A stretch of DNA of 64,000 nt. It comes from Saccharopolyspora soli (GTDB lineage Bacteria > Actinomycetota > Actinomycetes > Mycobacteriales > Pseudonocardiaceae). Below are positions 34,902 through 45,093 of the stretch, piece by piece (position 1 is the first letter of the stretch; every line of letters starts with the position of its first letter). The stretch spans positions 1-64,000 of the forward strand of contig NZ_JALBWV010000052.1 of assembly GCF_022678645.1 (NCBI RefSeq), given 5' to 3'. A program made the translations under genes and the position numbers. Under the pieces are notes generated by a model. That model worked only from the letters and a program-made list of their open reading frames with translations. It ran no database searches and had not been told where the DNA came from.

Positions 34902-37406
34902 TTACTCGTCGGTGATCGCGGCGAGCATGTTGGTCCGGGCCGCCCGGCGAGCGGGCCACATCGCGGCTACTACCGCGGCCAGCACGATGCCGACCAAGGA
35001 CACCGCGATGATCGTGGTGGGCAGCGTGAAGTCCGACAGCCGTTGGCCGAACATGGCGTGCTGCATGACCGCACCCACCGGAACACCGATCACCACGCCG
35101 AGCAACGCGCCGAAGATCGAGAGCACCACGCTCTCCACCGTGATCATTCGGCGCACCAGCAGGCGGGTGGCGCCCACCGCGCGGAACACGCCGATCTCGC
35201 GGGTGCGCTCCAGGACCGCCAGCACCAGGGTGTTTACGACCCCGAACAAGGCGATGAGGATCGCCACGCCGAACATCGCGTACATCAGCGTGAAGGCCAG
35301 CGCCTGCCGGTCGACGCCCTGCTCGATTAGCGACTCGCGGTCGCCGATGACCACGTCCGGCCGGTGTCGGAAGGCGGTCTCGATGCTTCGCCGCGCTTCA
35401 GCGGGGTCCGGCCCGGCGGCGTACAGCGTGGTGATCTGCTTCCGCAGCGACTCGGGGGCTTTGGCGACGTCGAGGAAAATGCTCGCCTGCAGTTCGGTGG
35501 CGTCGTAGACGCCCACCACGGGCTGGGTGATCGAGGTCCTGGCGTCCAACTGCAAGGTGATCTCGTCGTGCACGCCGAGGTCGAGCATGTCGGCCTGGTT
35601 GCGCGAAACGACCACGCCACGGGTCAGGTCGGCACTGCCAGCCGTGATCTTCGGGGTGAGCACGGTGCCGAGGGCAGTGGGCTCGATCGCGGAGATCCGC
35701 CGCACGGTCTCGCCAGCGGCATAGGTCACCTTGACGAGCAGGTCGCGGCTACCCGCCACCTGGGTCACTCCCGGCAGCTCGCCGACGTCGTCGAGTTCGG
35801 CCGGGGTGAGCGTGGACTCGCCCCCGGCGGCGGACTGCAGGACCGTCGTCGTGCCGGGCACGTTGGCCCGGAAGGTCGAGGCGATCAGCGCGGAGAACGA
35901 CGCGCTGAGCGTGGCGAAGGCGCACACCAGGGCCAAACCGACGGTGATGGCGGTCGCGGCTCCGGAAGTGCGCCGCGGATCACCCGCCGCGTTGCGGAGC
36001 GCGAGCCGGAGCGGAGGCCCCGAACGCCGGTCGGAGAACCGCGTGATCGGTCGCAGCACAAACTCGGCGAGCCGGGGTGCGAGCAGGATCATGCCGACCA
36101 CACCGAGAACCGCGCCCACCAGGGCGATGATTCGCGCGGTGTTCGCTGAGCTGGGATCCGCAGTCGCGGTGACCATCGCTGCGGCGACGATCAGGAGTCC
36201 GATGCCGATGAGATTTCGCATCCGCCTGGTCTCGCGCGGCACGGCACTGTCCGTGCGCAGCGCCGCGACGGGTGGTACGGCGGCTGCTCGCCGCGCGGAG
36301 CCGTAGGCGGCGAGCACGGTCGTCAGCACGGCGACGCCGTACCCGAGCAGGATGGCGAACGGGCTGACCGTGAAGGTGACCTCGTCGTCCGGCCGCAGCA
36401 CCGAGATCAGCAACGGACCGATCGCCACCCCGGCCAACGTGCCGACGGTGCCACCCGCCACGCCGAGCACTGCGGCCTCGATGACGATCCCCGCCCGCAC
36501 CTGCCGTTTTCGGGCGCCGACCGCGCGCAGCAGCGCGAACTGCCGGGTTCGCTGCGTCACCAGCATGGTGAACGTGTTGGCGATGACGAACATCCCGACC
36601 AGCAAGGCCACCGCCGCGAAGGGGAGCATCGTCATCCGCAGGTCCTGGACGTCGGCCTCGGCCTGCTGGACCGCGTCCTCGGCCAGCTCATCACCCGTCG
36701 CCACGTGGTAGTCGGCCGGGACGACCTGCCGCGCGCCCGCCTTGATCGCTTCGGGATCGCCGCCGGTCAGCTCGATCCGGTGGAAGCTGTTGCCGAGCAA
36801 CTCCGTCGCGGTGGCCGTGTCGTAAGCGACCACCGGCACCGCGTCGGAGGCCGCGTTCGAGTCCGATGTGGACTCCGGGCCGAGCTGGTGGTAAGTGAAC
36901 AGCGCCGTCACCTCGGCGTGGTCGATGTGCCCGTCGGCCAACAGGATGCGGGCGTCATCGCCCACCGCGAGCCCGGCGGTTTCGGCATCGGCCGCGTTGA
37001 GCGCGACCTGACCCGGCCCGGTGGGCGCCTGGCCCGCGACGACGGTGAAACGATCGGCGCTGCTCCAGTTCGTCCCGGCCCGGTCCAGAACCGTGGTGGC
37101 CTCGACGAGCTTGTTGTCCCGACCGATGATCCCGGCCCGACCGACGATCACGCCTTCGGCGCGTGCGACGCCGGGCACGGCAGCCAACCGGGCCAGATCT
37201 GCTTGTGCGAGCAGTGGTTCCTTGCCCGGACTCTGCACCGACACGCCGACGTCGTGGCGGGTCTCCCGTCCGGCGAGGGTGGTGGCGATGGAATCGCTGA
37301 CCACCCAACTCCCGACCGTCGCGGCCACGCCGAGTGCGATGGCCAACAGCGTCATCAACAAGCGGCCCCGGTGCGCCAGCAGTTCGCGCAGCATGGTCCT
37401 CAACAT
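34902..37406 (-). CDS. FtsX-like ABC transporter permease (MacB/LolC type)
   Basis: 834-residue membrane protein with a duplicated FtsX/MacB layout. A first helix near residues 14-36 is followed by a large extracytoplasmic domain and three helices around 260-370. A second membrane block around 420-480 and a second large loop come next, then three final helices to the C-terminus ([53 protein letters not shown]). The ATG overlaps the ATPase stop (ATGA). The pair is probably an exporter or a mechanotransmitter for lipids, peptides or antibiotics. The adjacent two-component system is divergently transcribed and may control it. Confidence 0.9.
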   Translation of the reverse strand: MLRTMLRELLAHRGRLLMTLLAIALGVAATVGSWVVSDSIATTLAGRETRHDVGVSVQSPGKEPLLAQADLARLAAVPGVARAEGVIVGRAGIIGRDNKLVEATTVLDRAGTNWSSADRFTVVAGQAPTGPGQVALNAADAETAGLAVGDDARILLADGHIDHAEVTALFTYHQLGPESTSDSNAASDAVPVVAYDTATATELLGNSFHRIELTGGDPEAIKAGARQVVPADYHVATGDELAEDAVQQAEADVQDLRMTMLPFAAVALLVGMFVIANTFTMLVTQRTRQFALLRAVGARKRQVRAGIVIEAAVLGVAGGTVGTLAGVAIGPLLISVLRPDDEVTFTVSPFAILLGYGVAVLTTVLAAYGSARRAAAVPPVAALRTDSAVPRETRRMRNLIGIGLLIVAAAMVTATADPSSANTARIIALVGAVLGVVGMILLAPRLAEFVLRPITRFSDRRSGPPLRLALRNAAGDPRRTSGAATAITVGLALVCAFATLSASFSALIASTFRANVPGTTTVLQSAAGGESTLTPAELDDVGELPGVTQVAGSRDLLVKVTYAAGETVRRISAIEPTALGTVLTPKITAGSADLTRGVVVSRNQADMLDLGVHDEITLQLDARTSITQPVVGVYDATELQASIFLDVAKAPESLRKQITTLYAAGPDPAEARRSIETAFRHRPDVVIGDRESLIEQGVDRQALAFTLMYAMFGVAILIALFGVVNTLVLAVLERTREIGVFRAVGATRLLVRRMITVESVVLSIFGALLGVVIGVPVGAVMQHAMFGQRLSDFTLPTTIIAVSLVGIVLAAVVAAMWPARRAARTNMLAAITDE

Positions 37407-38149
37407 CAGACGGCCGCCTTCTCCAGGAACTTCATGCGCTCCAGCACGCGGTCGGCGTTCGGTGCGGTGAGCTCGTCCACGAGCCGACCGTCTTTGAGGA
37501 ACAGCACGCGATCGGCCCACGCGGCGGCGCTCGGCTCGTGCGTCACCAGCACCACGGTCTGGCCGAGTTCATCGACGCTGCGGCGCAGGAAGCCGAGCAG
37601 TTCCGCCGAAGCGGCGGAGTCCAGCGAACCGGTCGGCTCGTCGGCGAAGACCACGTCAGGCCGGGTGACCAGGGCCCTCGCGCAGGCCACCCGCTGCTGC
37701 TGGCCGCCGGAGAGCTGGCTGGGCCGATGCCCCAGCCGATCCCGCAGGTCCAGCGCCGCGATGACCCGCGCCAGCATGCTCCGGTCCGGCTGCCGTCCGG
37801 CCAGGTCGAACGGCAGCGTGATGTTCTCCAACGCGGTCAGCGCGGGCAGCAGGTTGAACGCCTGGAAGACGAATCCCACGCGATCCCGGCGGAGGCGGGT
37901 GAGCGCGTCGTCGCGCAGGCCGGTCAACTCCGTGTCGCCGATCCACACGCGACCCTCGTCGGGCTCGTCCAGACCCGCGACGCAGTGCAGCAACGTCGAC
38001 TTGCCGGAACCGGACGGACCCATGATCGCGGTGAACTCCTCGCGGCCGAACCGCACGTCGACGCCAGCGAGCGCGGCCACCTGGGAATCGCCGGAGCCGT
38101 ACCGCTTGCCGAGCCCGGTCGCGCGGATGGCGGCTGATTTCGGTGTCAT
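37406..38149 (-). CDS. ABC transporter ATP-binding protein (MacB/LolD type)
   Basis: 247-residue ATPase. Walker A is [14 protein letters not shown]-loop [15 protein letters not shown], signature [15 protein letters not shown] and Walker [14 protein letters not shown], with the LolD/MacB-specific Gly-Ser-Leu-Asp after the Glu. The H-loop is VLVTHEP. It overlaps the permease gene by 4 nt and diverges from the sensor kinase over 81 nt, an arrangement usual for antimicrobial-peptide-sensing exporters. Confidence 0.93.
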   Translation of the reverse strand: MTPKSAAIRATGLGKRYGSGDSQVAALAGVDVRFGREEFTAIMGPSGSGKSTLLHCVAGLDEPDEGRVWIGDTELTGLRDDALTRLRRDRVGFVFQAFNLLPALTALENITLPFDLAGRQPDRSMLARVIAALDLRDRLGHRPSQLSGGQQQRVACARALVTRPDVVFADEPTGSLDSAASAELLGFLRRSVDELGQTVVLVTHEPSAAAWADRVLFLKDGRLVDELTAPNADRVLERMKFLEKAAV

Positions 38150-38230
38150 GGCCGAAATCGTGCTGGCCCACCTCCAGCCCGCACGTCGCCGAAACGGCGA
38201 CGACCAGCACTGACTTTAGTTACACCGGAG

Positions 38231-39448
38231 ATGAACATTGGTGGGACGCCGAACTCCCGGCGCACAACTACGGTCTACGGCGTGGCGAAGCGGGTGCCGG
38301 AACTCTGGGGGTTGCTGCTCTTGGCGGCAGTGGTCGTGGCGGGGATGTTCGTGCCGGTCAGCGGCGGACCGGTCCCCTACGTGCTGGCGGAATCCGGCGT
38401 TGACCCGATTTTCGGCCTGGCGCTGTCGATCGTGCTGGCCGCGGCGTCCTTGACCGCGGTCCTGCTGCTGCCGCGCAGGCGATGGCCGTTGATCGTCGTC
38501 GGACTGCTGGCCTGGCTGCTGATGTCGGCCTGGATGGCGCTGTGCGTCGGCTCGTACCTCGCAGCTCACCGACGACCGCAGCTGACCTGGTACTTCGTCG
38601 TGGCGAACGGGGCCGCAGTGCTGCCGACGGCCGTTGGGCTGGCCATCGGCCGGGCGGACCTGGCGCTGGGCGACATGTGGGCCGCGGTCGGCGGTGCGGG
38701 CCTGTTCGTCTGGCTGCCGTTCGTGCTCGGGCTGTGGGGTCGGGCCCGCCGCGATGTGCTCGACGGACTCCGCGAACGAGCCGCGCAGCTGGAGCGCGAG
38801 CAGGCGGCCCGAGCCGAACAGGCGCGGCTGCAGGAGCGGGCCCGGATCGCGCGGGACATGCACGACGTCATCGCCCACCGGGTCTCGCTGATGGTCCTGC
38901 ACGCGGGCGGACTTCAGGTCAACGCCGCGGACGCGAACACCGCGGCCACGGCGGAACTCATCCGCACCACCGGCCAGGAAGCGCTCGCACAGCTCAGGGA
39001 CACGATCGGCGTGCTCAAGAGCGCAGCCGCGGACGCCCAGCTCGGCCCGCAGCCGACCCTGGTGGACCTGGACCGCCTCCTCGACCAGTCCAGGGATGCC
39101 GGGATTTCCGTGGTCCGGCACGACGAGGGGACCGCGTGGCGCATACCGACCTTGCTGGAGCATGCGGCGTACCGCGTCGTGCAGGAGGCGCTGACCAATG
39201 TCCACAAGCACGCTGGTAAGGCCCGCACTGATGTCACAGTGCGCTACCACGAGACGGATCTGGAGGTCACGGTGATCAACGAGACGCCACCGGAACCGGT
39301 CGAGTCGCTTCCGGGTAGCGGCCTGGGGTTGGTCGGCCTGCGGGAGCGCGTCGAGTTGTTGGACGGCGAGTTCGCGGCCGGACCACGGGCCGACGGCGGA
39401 TTCGCGGTGTCCGCCCGGCTCCCCGTCAGCCCACGGGAACCCGCGTGA
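38231..39448 (+). CDS. NarL-type sensor histidine kinase
   Basis: 405 residues. Several membrane helices fill residues 25-170, then a short coiled coil (LRERAAQLEREQAARAEQAR). The HisKA_3 phosphoacceptor is His211 in RIARDMHDVIAHRVS, and a HATPase domain carries HAAYRVVQEALTNVHKHA and SGLGLVGLRERV. The start is uncertain: ATG 38231 is very close to CCGGAG and may be leaderless, and GTG 38282 is an alternative. Its stop overlaps the response-regulator GTG. The signal is unknown. The divergent ABC exporter is the probable target. Confidence 0.9.
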   Translation: MNIGGTPNSRRTTTVYGVAKRVPELWGLLLLAAVVVAGMFVPVSGGPVPYVLAESGVDPIFGLALSIVLAAASLTAVLLLPRRRWPLIVVGLLAWLLMSAWMALCVGSYLAAHRRPQLTWYFVVANGAAVLPTAVGLAIGRADLALGDMWAAVGGAGLFVWLPFVLGLWGRARRDVLDGLRERAAQLEREQAARAEQARLQERARIARDMHDVIAHRVSLMVLHAGGLQVNAADANTAATAELIRTTGQEALAQLRDTIGVLKSAAADAQLGPQPTLVDLDRLLDQSRDAGISVVRHDEGTAWRIPTLLEHAAYRVVQEALTNVHKHAGKARTDVTVRYHETDLEVTVINETPPEPVESLPGSGLGLVGLRERVELLDGEFAAGPRADGGFAVSARLPVSPREPA

Positions 39449-40101
39449 TCCGGGTCCTGGTCGTCGACGACGAGGCACTGGTCCGAGCCGGGTTGCGCAT
39501 GATCCTGGAACCTGCGGCCGATATCGAGGTGGTCGCCGAGGCCAGCGACGGCGGCGAAGCGATCACGGCGGTCGCCAAGCACCGCCCCGACGTGGTGCTC
39601 ATGGACGTCCGGATGCCGGGCATGGACGGGCTGACCGCGCTCCGCGAGCTGCGGCGCTCGCCCAGCGCGCCGAAGGTGATCATGCTGACCACCTTCGACC
39701 TGGACGACTACGTGCACGGCGCGCTGCGCGGCGGCGCGGCCGGATTCCTGCTCAAGGACACCGCACCGCACGATCTGACCAATGCCGTCCGGATCATCGC
39801 CGAGGGCAGCGCCATGCTCACCCCGAGCGTCACCAAACGGCTGATCGACACCTTCGCCGAGCTGGAATCGCCGAGCGCCGTCGACGCCCGGCGGCGGCTG
39901 TCGGTGCTGACCGGCCGGGAGGAAACCGTGGTCCGAGCCGTCGCGCGGGGTCTGTCCAACGCCGAGATCGGGCTGGAACTCGCCATGAGCGAAGGCACGG
40001 TGAAGGTCCACGTCAGCCGCGCGCTGGCCAAGCTGAACCTGGCCAATCGCGTGCAACTCGCCTTGCTGGTCCGCGACGCGGGCCCGACGCCACCGCGGTG
40101 A
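39445..40101 (+). CDS. NarL/LuxR-family response regulator
   Basis: 218-residue DNA-binding response regulator. Acidic residues Asp8/Asp9 and phospho-acceptor Asp54 (VVLMDVRMPGMDG) form the receiver site, with Lys in FLLKDTAP. The C-terminal LuxR HTH runs LTGREETVVRAVARGLSNAE then IGLELAMSEGTVKVHVS. Translation is coupled to the kinase by a GTGA overlap. Together they probably regulate the adjacent ABC transporter in response to envelope stress. It converges with dps, 7 nt away. Confidence 0.94.
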   Translation: MIRVLVVDDEALVRAGLRMILEPAADIEVVAEASDGGEAITAVAKHRPDVVLMDVRMPGMDGLTALRELRRSPSAPKVIMLTTFDLDDYVHGALRGGAAGFLLKDTAPHDLTNAVRIIAEGSAMLTPSVTKRLIDTFAELESPSAVDARRRLSVLTGREETVVRAVARGLSNAEIGLELAMSEGTVKVHVSRALAKLNLANRVQLALLVRDAGPTPPR

Positions 40102-40108
40102 CGCGGGG

Positions 40109-40606
40109 TCAACCGGCCAGTTGGGCCTGCCACATCCAGTGCTGCTTCTCCAACTCGGCGGCGATGCTGATGAGCATGTCCTGGGTGACGAGGTCGGTCT
40201 TGTCGGTTTCGTCGATGCGGGCCCGGAGTCGGCGGACAACTTCGGCCAGCGCGTTCGTGATCGCTTCGATGACGTCGTGATCGCTGCGCCAGTCCGGGTC
40301 GAACTTCGGCACCCCGGAGCCTTGCGCGACGGTCGCGGCACGTCCGTCCGGCGAAACGCCGATGGCGGCGGCGCGCTCGGCGGTGTCGTCGGCGAACCCG
40401 CGAGCGGCGTCGACCAGCTCGTCGAGGTGGAGGTGCACGTTGCGGAAGTGCCTGCCGATGACGTTCCAGTGCATCTGCTTGGCGACCAGGTGCAGATCGA
40501 TCAGGTCCAGCAGCGTGGCCTTCAGGATCTTGCCGGTGATGTCCTGGTCCTGGTCGTTCAGCGGGCTGGTGATCGGAGCCTTCTTCGAAGCCGTCTTCTG
40601 CGCCAT
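40109..40606 (-). CDS. dps: Dps-family ferritin-like DNA-protection protein
   Basis: 165-residue mini-ferritin that oxidises and stores iron using peroxide and protects DNA. The inter-subunit ferroxidase residues align with E. coli Dps: His46 (KQMHWNV), His58 and Asp62 (NVHLHLDEL), Asp73 and Glu77 (ADDTAERAA). The basic N-terminal extension MAQKTASKKAP may bind DNA. ATG 40606 has GAGGAGG upstream. It is monocistronic, with about 130 nt to the FMN reductase gene. Confidence 0.93.
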   Translation of the reverse strand: MAQKTASKKAPITSPLNDQDQDITGKILKATLLDLIDLHLVAKQMHWNVIGRHFRNVHLHLDELVDAARGFADDTAERAAAIGVSPDGRAATVAQGSGVPKFDPDWRSDHDVIEAITNALAEVVRRLRARIDETDKTDLVTQDMLISIAAELEKQHWMWQAQLAG

Positions 40607-40737
40607 GAGTTCCGTTACCTCCTCGAACGCGAGCCATCCCTTCGAGGGTGCGTCCTGGGGCATACCCGCGCATGTTGAAGGGAATGCGTTTCGCGCGGCA
40701 AGAGGTGAGCCGCGACTAGCGGAGGCGCTGCGGTGGG

Positions 40738-41292
40738 TCAGCCGCGGTTGGCGAAATCGACGACCTGGTGCCCGATGGTGCGCAGGACGTTGGCCACCTT
40801 CTCGTCGGCGCACTCCCCACCGGTTTCGAACTGCGTTTCAGCCGAGTTCACCGCACCACCCAGCGGTGTCGGCCAACCGCGCAGGGAGTGCACGACGGAG
40901 CGCAGCGCCTGCAACGTGGTGACCGTGGCCTGCCAGCCGTAGGCGATGCCGATGCAGCCGACCGCGCGACCGTCCAGGTAGGGGCGCTCGTCGGCGCGCA
41001 GGTCCTCGACGTAGTCAAGGGCGTTCTTGATCAGCCCGGAGATCGTGCCGTGGTAGCCGGGCGAGGCGAGGATGACGCCGTCGGCGGTGCGCAGGGCGTC
41101 CACCAGCTCCAGCGCGCTGTCGGTGCGCTCGGTCACCTGCGGGTCGTAGAACGGTAGCGCCAGGGCACTGCCGGTGATCGCCTGGACCTTGGCGCCCGCC
41201 TCCCGCGCGCCCGCGAGCGCCGCGTGCAGTGCTCGCTCGGACTGCGAGTCGGGCCGGACCGATCCACCGATTCCCACCACGGTCACCGTCAT
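40738..41292 (-). CDS. NADPH-dependent FMN reductase
   Basis: 184-residue flavodoxin-fold reductase. The FMN-phosphate loop is GIGGSVRPDSQSERALHAAL. The mid-protein ILASPGYHGTISGLIKNALD matches SsuE/ArsH/azoreductase-type enzymes, and GRAVGCIGIAYGWQ leads into the second flavin loop. It probably supplies reduced flavin or detoxifies quinones. ATG 41292 has AAAGGAT 7 nt upstream. It lies between dps and the divergent esterase. Confidence 0.9.
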   Translation of the reverse strand: MTVTVVGIGGSVRPDSQSERALHAALAGAREAGAKVQAITGSALALPFYDPQVTERTDSALELVDALRTADGVILASPGYHGTISGLIKNALDYVEDLRADERPYLDGRAVGCIGIAYGWQATVTTLQALRSVVHSLRGWPTPLGGAVNSAETQFETGGECADEKVANVLRTIGHQVVDFANRG

Positions 41293-41464
41293 GCGCTGAT
41301 CCTTTCACCCGCACCCCGAACCTGTCGCCTCCCCCGCGAGGCAACTGCCACGCTACGACTTCGAGCTCACTGGAGGTCAACGCCGCTCCAGCAGTGCCCC
41401 GCGCCACAACTACCTGCGGGTAACCTCACCCGGCACCTGCCGCTTTCCCTGGAAGGCCACGCCA

Positions 41465-42550
41465 ATGCCGAAAGTCCTCGAACAGTTGCAGCCGACGCTG
41501 GAAGCTGCCGTCCTCCGCAATGCCTTCGCGCTGCCGCAACCCGTGCGGCGCCTCATCGCGGGACGGCCGATCCGGCTGGACGACCAGGAACTGGCGCTGG
41601 ACGCCCAACTCCTGCTCAAGCTCCAGCAGCTCAGCGGTCATGACGGGTTGGCGGCAACGACTCCGGAGATCGCCCGCGAGGGCATGCGCCGAGCGACCAA
41701 GATCACCGCTGCCCATCCGGTGCCGGGCGTGGTGGTCGCCGATCGGCGGATCGCGACCGCCGCGGGCGAGAAGGAGGCGCGGTTGTACCGGCCGCGCGAG
41801 CTCACCGAGCCGGGACCGCTGCTGGTCTTCTACCACGGTGGCGGCTGGGTCATCGGCGATCTCGACACCCACGACGACCTGTGCCGATTCCTCGCCAAGC
41901 ACGCCGGGATCCGGGTGCTGTCGGTGGCTTACCGCCGCGCCCCGGAGTTCCCGTTCCCGGCCGCCCTGGACGACTCCATCGAGGCGTACCAGTACGCCCT
42001 CGACAATGCCGCCGAGCTGGGCACCGACCGCGCTGCGATCGCGGTGGGCGGGGACAGCGCGGGCGGCAACCTGGCGGCCTCGGTCGCCCTGCACGCGACC
42101 CGATCGGGACTGCCCAAGCCGGTGTTCCAGCTGCTGATCTACCCGGCCACGGAAGGCGTCACGCGCCACCGGTCGCGGGAGTTGTTCGGCAACGGATTCC
42201 TGCTCACCGACCACGACATGGACTGGTTCATGGACCACTACGTGCCCGACCTGGACGCCCGCCAGGACCCGCGGCTGTCGGTGCTGCGCGCCGACGACCT
42301 CAGCGGCCTGCCTCCCGCGTACGTCGTGACGGCCGGGTTCGACCCGCTGCGGGACGAAGCCGAGGCGTACGCGAAGCGACTGGCGGACGCCGGGGTCACG
42401 GTGCTCAGCCGCCGGTTCCCGGACCTGATCCACGGTTTCGCCAACTTACGCACGATCGGCAACCGCTTCCAGGAGGCCCTGTTCGAAATCGTCGGCACCC
42501 TCCGCGCCGGACTGGAACTCCAAAAGCCCTTACCCACCAAGCAATCGTGA
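41465..42550 (+). CDS. Alpha/beta hydrolase of the hormone-sensitive lipase family
   Basis: 361-residue esterase. The oxyanion motif HGGGW is at 124-128 and the nucleophile Ser198 is in GGDSAGGN. Catalytic Asp lies in AGFDPLRDEAEAYA and catalytic His in PDLIHGFANL. An N-terminal cap of about 90 residues precedes the fold, as in the HSL family. It likely acts on short- to medium-chain esters. ATG 41465 has GGAAGG upstream. It converges on the LuxR regulator with 44 nt between. Confidence 0.9.
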   Translation: MPKVLEQLQPTLEAAVLRNAFALPQPVRRLIAGRPIRLDDQELALDAQLLLKLQQLSGHDGLAATTPEIAREGMRRATKITAAHPVPGVVVADRRIATAAGEKEARLYRPRELTEPGPLLVFYHGGGWVIGDLDTHDDLCRFLAKHAGIRVLSVAYRRAPEFPFPAALDDSIEAYQYALDNAAELGTDRAAIAVGGDSAGGNLAASVALHATRSGLPKPVFQLLIYPATEGVTRHRSRELFGNGFLLTDHDMDWFMDHYVPDLDARQDPRLSVLRADDLSGLPPAYVVTAGFDPLRDEAEAYAKRLADAGVTVLSRRFPDLIHGFANLRTIGNRFQEALFEIVGTLRAGLELQKPLPTKQS

Positions 42551-42594
42551 GCGGTAATGGCCGCTATGGCGACCGTTGCCGGTCACGACTGCGG

Positions 42595-45051
42595 TCAGGG
42601 GTTCAGGAGTTCGCGGAGGCGGTTGAGGAGGTCTTCGCGGTTGGCGCAGCCGAGGCGTTGTTTGATGCGGCTGATGTGGTGTTCCACCGTCTTGGCCGAG
42701 ATGAACAGGCGTTTGCCGACCTGCTTGTAGGTCAGGCCCGCGAGCACCAGCTCGGCGACCTCCTTCTCCCGCTCGCTGAGCAGGTCCGATTCCGTTGACA
42801 GGCCGCCGCGCACCGCCCGCGGACGCGGCGGTTTGCCCTGCAATGCGCGAGCGCATTCCAGCAACGCGAGCATCGCGCGGCGGTCCGTGGTGCGGATCGC
42901 CGCCTGCCCGGCCAGCCGCGCCCCGTCCCACGCGAGACCGGCAGCGTGCAACGCTCGCGCGACCCGCTCCACCTCGTCCTGGTCCACGTGACCATCGAGG
43001 ATCCGCAACCACACCGGGGCGGCTCCGGCCATCGCAGCGGCCAACGGATTGTGGTGCGCCATGCCGTCCAGCTCCGCCGCGCGCTGCTGCGCGTCGTACA
43101 TCTCCTCCAACACCACCGCGGCCTGCAGTCGCTTCCAGGTCAGCATGGACGTCCACAATGGAGGATTTCCCAGCCGATCCAGCAGTTCCCTGGCCTGCGT
43201 CAGGTACGGCGCGATCCAGTCCTGGTCCCGCAGCCGCGCCGCGGCGACCACGAGTTCGCCCAGCGGCAGCAACGCGAACAGGTCCACCGAGTGCTCCGCG
43301 ACAGCCTGCCTGGCCTGGCCGCGTGCCGCGGCGAGCGCGGCCATGTCGTTGTCCCTGCTGGCGATGCCCGCTTCGATCGCGGTGGCCAGCAGCCGGTCGC
43401 GCGCCGCGGGCTGAATCGTCGCGGGGAGCTTCGCACGGGCGGTCACCGTGTCGCCGCGCACCAGCGGCAGCCATGCCGCCAGCAGCCGATGCCGGTTGTG
43501 CAGCAGCGGTCCGCCGGTACCGGACTCGACCGCTCGGTCCAATGTGGACTGCGCGACGTCCAGTTCACCGCAGTGCAGCGCGACCAGGGCGGCGATCGAC
43601 GCCGGGGTGTCCGGCGCCAGGATGCTGCGCCCCACCGGTTCGGAAAGCGCTGCGGCTCGCACCAGGGTGGACAGCGCGGTGGTCGCCGATCCGACGACGG
43701 ATTCGCGCACTCCGGCGGCGAGTTGCGCGGCAGCGCCGGTCATCGACGTCGGGGGCCCGGCGTCGTCGGAGGAGCGCAGCAACTCGTCGGCATCGCCCAG
43801 CCGACCCGCGCCGATCAGGCCCACTGCGGCATACGCCCGGTCGCCGGGCCAGCGCAACCGCCCCACCGACCACCGGCACAGTTCGGCGGACCGCTCCAGC
43901 AGACCCCGGTGCGCCAACACGCTCGCCGCGACCTGCACGCCGAGTTCCTTGTCCGGCACCGCTTCATCGACGATCACCTGGTCGGCCAACCGCAGCGCTT
44001 CGTCCAGCTCACCGGCGACGGCAGCAGCGCGCGCCTGGCGCGCCGCAACCGACGCAGCGGGCGTACCGGCCGTCACCGCAGCCGCGAACAACCGTCGCGC
44101 CAGCTGCGGCGCGTCCCGCAGGGCTTCCTCCCCGGCTTTCTCGAACGCCGCCGCCAGAGTCGCTTCCGGAAGCAGCGCGATCTCGGCGCCGAGCAGCGGG
44201 GCGACCAGCGGCAACACCGAACCGCCGCGGGCCAGTTGGGTTTCGACCAGCCGCCGGGTCACCCGCAGCCGTCGTTCCCACGGCGTCAGCCGCAGCGCGG
44301 CAGCCCGGACGATCGGCAGCAGCACGTCGTCCGCACCGACCAGCCCACCGGCCCGCACCGCGAGCAACGCCGAGTTGACCGCCGCGGAGTCGAGGTCGAG
44401 CAACGCGGCGAGCAGATCCGGGTGCGGCGTCGCGCCGACCGCCATCGCCGTCACGCATTCCCAACCGGCCTCGCCGAGCTGGTCCAACTCGTGCTGGAAC
44501 TGGTCGAGCGCGCGCGGCGGCAACTCCGCCACGCCGGGCTCGGCCGTGCTCAGCACCCGGCTCACGTAGCGGGGCACGCCACCGGTCTGCGCCTGCAACC
44601 AGCCGATCCACTCCGGCGTCGCCGACTCGGCCTGCTCCGCGATCTCCTCCCGGCCGAGCGCGGACAGCAGCACCGGTGCGCCGAGATCGCCGATCAGCTC
44701 GCCGAGCGCGGCCGGCCGCGGCCCCGGCCGATAAGCGACGATCAGCCGCGCGTCGGGCCGTCGGGCGACTTCCCGGAGCCCGCCGAGCACCGACTCGTCC
44801 AACCGGTGGGCGTCGTCGACCAGCACCGCCCCTTCGCCCGCGCGCTCAACGGCGTTCGCCCCGAACACCGGCACCCCGGCGTCGCGGTAGGTCTGCGCGA
44901 GTTGTTCCAGCAGCGCGGTCTTGCCGTAGCCGCCAGCGCCCTGGATCCCAGCCACGATCGGCGCGGTCGGATCGGCGGTGATCGCCGACCGCAGCCCGGC
45001 CGCGTGCCCGTCCGGCAGCACGGCGGGGCGGGAGGTCGTCGAATGATTCAC
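42595..45051 (-). CDS. Large LuxR-type ATP-binding regulator, IniR-like
   Basis: About 818 residues: an N-terminal P-loop (AGIQGAGGYGKTALLEQLAQ), a Walker B-like GEGAVLVDDAHRLDE, a long helical repeat middle region and a C-terminal LuxR HTH (LSEREKEVAELVLAGLTYKQ then VGKRLFISAKTVEHHISRIK). This is the LAL/MalT-like layout. Adjacent IniB/IniA/IniC-like genes suggest equivalence to the IniR activator of the mycobacterial iniBAC locus, which responds to cell-wall inhibition; the assignment is from context. GTG 45051 has AAGGA 8 nt before it; ATG 45069 is an alternative. It follows the Hsp70-like gene by 42 nt and is probably co-transcribed. Confidence 0.87.
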   Translation of the reverse strand: MNHSTTSRPAVLPDGHAAGLRSAITADPTAPIVAGIQGAGGYGKTALLEQLAQTYRDAGVPVFGANAVERAGEGAVLVDDAHRLDESVLGGLREVARRPDARLIVAYRPGPRPAALGELIGDLGAPVLLSALGREEIAEQAESATPEWIGWLQAQTGGVPRYVSRVLSTAEPGVAELPPRALDQFQHELDQLGEAGWECVTAMAVGATPHPDLLAALLDLDSAAVNSALLAVRAGGLVGADDVLLPIVRAAALRLTPWERRLRVTRRLVETQLARGGSVLPLVAPLLGAEIALLPEATLAAAFEKAGEEALRDAPQLARRLFAAAVTAGTPAASVAARQARAAAVAGELDEALRLADQVIVDEAVPDKELGVQVAASVLAHRGLLERSAELCRWSVGRLRWPGDRAYAAVGLIGAGRLGDADELLRSSDDAGPPTSMTGAAAQLAAGVRESVVGSATTALSTLVRAAALSEPVGRSILAPDTPASIAALVALHCGELDVAQSTLDRAVESGTGGPLLHNRHRLLAAWLPLVRGDTVTARAKLPATIQPAARDRLLATAIEAGIASRDNDMAALAAARGQARQAVAEHSVDLFALLPLGELVVAAARLRDQDWIAPYLTQARELLDRLGNPPLWTSMLTWKRLQAAVVLEEMYDAQQRAAELDGMAHHNPLAAAMAGAAPVWLRILDGHVDQDEVERVARALHAAGLAWDGARLAGQAAIRTTDRRAMLALLECARALQGKPPRPRAVRGGLSTESDLLSEREKEVAELVLAGLTYKQVGKRLFISAKTVEHHISRIKQRLGCANREDLLNRLRELLNP

Positions 45052-45093
45052 GCCTGCAGTCCTTGTCATCCCGATCGATTGGCGGCATCCCGG